From: Temnopleurus reevesii | Taxonomy: Eukaryota; Echinodermata; Echinoidea; Temnopleuroida; Temnopleuridae | Direction of reading: 5' to 3' | Length of the DNA: 11,586 bases | NCBI GenBank assembly: GCA_036244855.1 | Contig: BQKZ01001454.1 | Span: forward strand, 1-11,586 | Part shown: piece by piece, positions 9,147 through 11,586 of the stretch | Numbering within the stretch: the stretch's first letter is position 1 | Layout: every line of letters begins with the position of its first letter | The notes under the pieces: generated by a model | What the model was told of the DNA's origin: nothing | Databases searched by the model: none | Seen by the model: only the letters and a program-made list of their open reading frames with translations | Made by a program: the position numbers and the translations under genes

Positions 9147-9493
9147 TTAAACTCTTCTCTTTAAAAATGTCTTACTCCATAAATATGAATATTTTGTTTT
9201 TACATATTAAAAAGTTGGAATTCATAAATGCACCTGCATCCATGTATTCATTGACAACAAAGAAAACTTTCTTCACTTTAAAGGCTTGAAAAACGGCTTT
9301 TAAAACTATATGAGAGAAGTGCATGACATGGACAATTATTTGCAATTTTGCATGGAAACCACATTGAGATATATTCAAATGCTCATAACTTTCATATTTT
9401 GCCTGATTTACCCCAAATTAAACTTTTTATTATCTGTTCGGCTGGTTTGCAATTTTTAATCAAAGCAAGGTTTTTCTGGCCCAGACCAAGTCT

Positions 9494-9557
9494 TTAAAGG
9501 AGGACTCCACACCAATATATTTTTGCTTTGATAGGAAGCGCAAAAATCAGACAAATA
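9494..9557 (+). mobile_element. Possible truncated end of a TTAA-type element
   Basis: TTTAAAGGAGGACTCCACACC resembles the TTTAAAGGGGAACTTCAC end of the foldback family in layout. It is followed by about 50 bases and then the A-rich tract. No matching opposite end was found downstream, so it is either a fragment or a chance likeness. Confidence 0.3.
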
Positions 9558-9622
9558 GATAAAAAAAAAAATAAAAAAAAAAAAAAAAAATATAAAAAAA
9601 AAATAAAAATAAAAAAAATATC
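9558..9622 (+). repeat. A-rich tract
   Basis: About 65 bases almost entirely A, broken by single T. It may be a degenerate poly-A tail of a plus-strand retroposon or plain low complexity; no retroposon body is evident upstream. Confidence 0.85.
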
Positions 9623-10227
9623 TAAAGATTCTTAAAACAGTTATATTTTTAGCACATTGTTATGCGCTAAATGTTATAATATAATTATGATGGAGTCTAT
9701 AAAGGATCGCACCTTATTTCTGAGCCAATATAAAACCATAAAAACTATCATTTTATCACAGAATCTGGTATCACTCGAGGGAGAATATTCTGAAGATCAT
9801 TTAGAAATAAAATTCGAGCAGAAAAAAGCACCACAAATATCTACGAGAAACAGTTTCCGACAACGTCTTGAAAACTGTTGTAGTTTTGGGAACACATTTA
9901 AAGGCTCGCACTGCTCTTTGCCAAGCAAATTAAGGACAATCATCAACTTATTAGTGTATTTTTTTTACTTACTAATGTCACGTAAAGTTAGATAGATTCA
10001 TATGAAATAGCATAAAATCATTGGGATTGGTAAAAACTTAGGTTTTTTGCCCGAATCTTAGATACACGAGCAAGGATTTATAGTCGCAAAAGCTTCCTTA
10101 GCCCCATGCATAGATAAGTTTCAGAGTATTTGGACATAAACCAAACGCTCATGTTTGATGCGTGCCTTTTTATTACGCGGGCCTTTATATGAGCGAACAA
10201 TGTATGCTATAATATTAAACGTTAGAC

Positions 10228-10600
10228 ATCTTTTCTAAACAATTCTTCTTTGTGTGGCATAGACTTGTGTGTAAAGACATGCATGAACTCTCAGCGAGGA
10301 GGAACTTAAGTTTAAGTACGATAACTGATATTGACCTGGGCTTATACTCATAAAATAAGCCACCTCTCTAGCACAAAGAAGAATGTCTATGGCCAGGAAA
10401 TCTTGGCTTTGCTTTTTCCACACCTATAGCCATAAAACTTGTCTCATTTGAATCTCCAGGGGCAGGGGACCTAACAAATTGACATACATACTTTTTTTCA
10501 AAAGATTTTAGAAAAGATTTGAACTGGAAATTTAAAAAAAGTACCTGTGTTATATCAAGCATGTTAAGGTATGCTCTCTTTTCTACACAATTTTTCTTTG
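10228..10600. repeat. Three related CTTCTTTGTG blocks, direct and inverted
   Basis: A 25-base block at 10228-10252 recurs directly at 10576-10600 with 22 of 25 bases identical. The core ATTCTTCTTTGTG (10242-10254) also recurs inverted and perfect as CACAAAGAAGAAT (10372-10384). A small stem GGCTTAT / ATAAGCC lies at 10339-10361. These suggest an old foldback or repeat unit with no preserved ends. Confidence 0.5.
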
Positions 10601-10613
10601 ACTTTGTGTCTAG

Positions 10614-10860
10614 TCCCGGCCCGCGGCCGCGCACATCTCTTTCACTAGTTACAAAGTCAATAGAGATTCAATTAGTCCATCGCATCGCTGCAGCTATTTA
10701 CGAAATGAACTCAAATCTATGGAGGGGTGGATTATTGGTGCTAATGCATCTTTGTATCCAGCCGTTCTTTAAAGTAAATGTCCCCTCGTGTGTACACTGC
10801 CAAGCGCTGGCGGCAGTGATACGAAAGTGCATTTTAGCGGGGGATTATATCGCGAGAATG
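10614..10860. other. CpG-denser stretch
   Basis: Roughly 16 CpG dinucleotides occur in about 250 bases, including CCCGCGGCCGCGC (10619-10631) and ATCGCGAGA near 10850, in contrast to the CpG-poor AT-rich sequence to the left. An open frame of 115 codons crosses it on the plus strand, but its product resembles nothing I know. It could be promoter-proximal regulatory DNA. Confidence 0.4.
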
Positions 10861-11134
10861 CCTTGACCTGTCTCTCAATGATCCAATGTCATAAATTAAA
10901 AAACTTCTCGATGGATTTTCCATCTAACGATACACTAAAAACTTACTGAGAGCTTTACCATGGCCGTGGCGTAGTCACCTGACTCAAATCACTCAGTACG
11001 CAACACATCACCACAGCCCACAGCACAGGCACAGTCATTCATTCATTCAATTCAATACACTTTCGGAAACATTTTTATTGTTCAGTCGGTTTCAAATTCG
11101 AAATCAGAACAAAACGGTCTGCTGCATCGCTTAC

Positions 11135-11230
11135 CTAATTAGATATAAGTTTGAGAACTAGAAGAACACCAGAAATTGTCAACTAGAGCCAATAAAGGCA
11201 ATAGGCCTATTCCAGAAGTCTGAGCAGCGC
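11135..11230 (-). other. Candidate untranslated first exon of atlastin (donor at 11135)
   Basis: On the minus strand TTAG/GTAAGC (exon end 11135) is the best donor seen upstream of the ATG exon. Spliced to 1587, it gives an in-frame TAA shortly before the ATG, as expected for 5' UTR. The exon's right limit is a guess. Weaker alternative donors are CAG/GTGACT (exon end 10979) and ATG/GTAAAG (exon end 10959). A promoter at a distant site outside the window is equally possible. Confidence 0.3.
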
Positions 11231-11286
11231 ACAAAATATCTGAATTTCAGATTTTTATATTTTACATGACCGCTGTCGCACAAGAG
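11136..11286. promoter_or_regulatory. Candidate divergent promoter region
   Basis: The stretch has a CCAAT box on the plus strand (11189-11193), the palindrome AATAGGCCTATT close by, and CpGs near 11270, and it leads into ACAAGAGATGGCGG. The last resembles the YY1 motif that often spans the start codon of housekeeping genes. A perfect TGACTCA (AP-1 type) lies at 10980-10986. No transcription start can be shown from sequence. Confidence 0.3.
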
Positions 11287-11361
11287 ATGGCGGTGTTGAA
11301 AAACAAGCAAAGTGAAGGATCGGAAGAGAAGCTCTTGGGCGACATGCTGACAAATTTAAAG
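11287..11361 (+). CDS. Candidate first coding exon of an unidentified divergent gene
   Basis: ATG at 11287 has a strong context (G at -3, G at +4, ATGGCGG). It reads 25 polar residues, MAVLKNKQSEGSEEKLLGDM then LTNLK, before AAAG/GTCCAC at 11362. The frame otherwise runs eight more codons to a stop at 11388. I do not recognise the protein. The composition (Lys, Glu, Ser and Leu, with an amphipathic look) is plausible for a real N-terminus. The donor is poor (GTCCAC), and the strong GTGAGT at 11417 lies past the stop. A pyrimidine tract ending TTTCAG (11479) could be an acceptor, but splicing 11361 to it would give an immediate stop. It may be only a short chance frame. Confidence 0.25.
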
Positions 11362-11493
11362 GTCCACTTTTATGACAATGCATGTTGACTTGTGCGCTAC
11401 CCTTACTATCAACCTTGTGAGTGAGAGAGCTCCCAAATGTGTCCCATATATTTTATAATAATTTTTCTTTATATTTCAGTGAGCCAATTTGGG

Positions 11494-11583
11494 AACGCCC
11501 CTAAAAATTCTCTTCATATGCAGAGTACTGTATATGAGGTCATATACAGTACTATGCATATGAATAGAATGTTTAGCGGCATT
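11494..11583. repeat. About 90-bp near-perfect palindrome
   Basis: Arms 11494-11537 and 11540-11583 are reverse complements at about 39 of 44 bases, with only GG between them. The inner 14 bases (AGTACTGTATATGA) are perfect, and 24 of the inner 25 match. It would extrude as a cruciform or fold as a long RNA hairpin. It may be a very short MITE, or one end of a longer palindrome cut by the window edge. Confidence 0.9.
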
Positions 11584-11586
11584 TGT

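Larger units (their letters stand above)
1588..11134 (-). other. Presumed long first intron of atlastin
   Basis: Nothing between the 3' splice site at 1588 and the candidate donor at 11135 shows clear coding content, and most of it is repeats or AT-rich sequence. If the donor assignment is right, this is a 9.5 kb intron between an untranslated first exon and the ATG exon. The left limit is firm and the right limit is inferred. Stretches with no recognised element are about 1973-2880, 3300-4060, 4100-4920, 5725-7580, 7780-8555 and 9150-9490. They hold only low-complexity sequence, short palindromes and TACATGTA motifs that I can see. Confidence 0.4.

Noticed and set aside
9657..9995. Open frame of 112 codons on the plus strand
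   Set aside because: I recognise no family. Its second half has a mixed, protein-like composition, but there is no splice or promoter support. It could be a remnant, and I would not call it a gene.
10615..10650. SacII, NotI and SpeI sites close together, as in a cloning vector
   Set aside because: The spacing and intervening bases do not match the vector polylinker I know, and the flanks are ordinary genomic sequence.
10519..10866. Open frame of 115 codons on the plus strand through the CpG-rich patch
   Set aside because: Part of its length reflects the CpG/GC content, which removes stops. No domain is recognised, and the start lies in AT-rich sequence with no supporting signal.
1..11586. 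Search for tRNA, rRNA, CRISPR arrays or bacterial operon features
   Set aside because: No B-box-like tRNA promoter, repeat-spacer pattern or closely packed ORFs were found; the window is eukaryotic.

Overview
The window looks like nuclear DNA of a marine invertebrate, most likely an echinoderm such as a sea urchin or sea star. Three things point that way: the spliced gene with short exons and AT-rich introns, the many foldback (MITE-like) repeats, and the abundance of TACATGTA and AGGCCT palindromes. The species cannot be fixed from the sequence alone. One undetermined base (N, position 3730) shows this is draft assembly.

The one gene that can be identified with confidence is atlastin, the dynamin-family GTPase that fuses endoplasmic reticulum tubules, on the minus strand. 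Its first coding exon (1364-1587, start codon at 1582) holds the P-loop GAFRKGKS. The second (558-692) holds the switch I segment [10 protein letters not shown]. The third (37-141) holds the G3 motif DTQG. All three exons join in phase 0 and together give residues 1-153 of the GTPase domain. The rest of the gene lies to the left of the window. Immediately after exon 3, the intron begins with a near-perfect 30-base copy of part of that exon at an offset of 76 bases. This is a tandem duplication running off the window, or an assembly artefact.

The exon at 1364-1587 has an excellent 3' splice site just before the ATG, so at least one untranslated upstream exon must exist. The best candidate donor in the window is at 11135, next to a possible divergent promoter (about 11136-11286). 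That would make nearly everything from 1588 to 11134 a roughly 9.5 kb first intron. This is inference.

The presumed intron is dominated by repeats. They include a retroelement-like tail and a 37-bp tandem repeat (1846-1972). A GC-richer cluster of AACCGNGGAC sites (2944-3254) is flanked by CA/GT microsatellites. A foldback element with TTAA-like ends (4927-5723) has been split by a second, nested element (5386-5625) with a clear 5-bp target duplication. A 194-bp foldback lies at 7582-7775, a cleaner member of the TTAA foldback family at 8560-9146, and an A-rich tract at 9558-9622. The right edge has a CpG-denser stretch (10614-10860), a candidate first coding exon on the plus strand (ATGGCGG at 11287), and a palindrome of about 90 bp (11494-11583). 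I saw no rRNA, tRNA, CRISPR or operon-type structure, and no complete protein gene other than the atlastin fragment.
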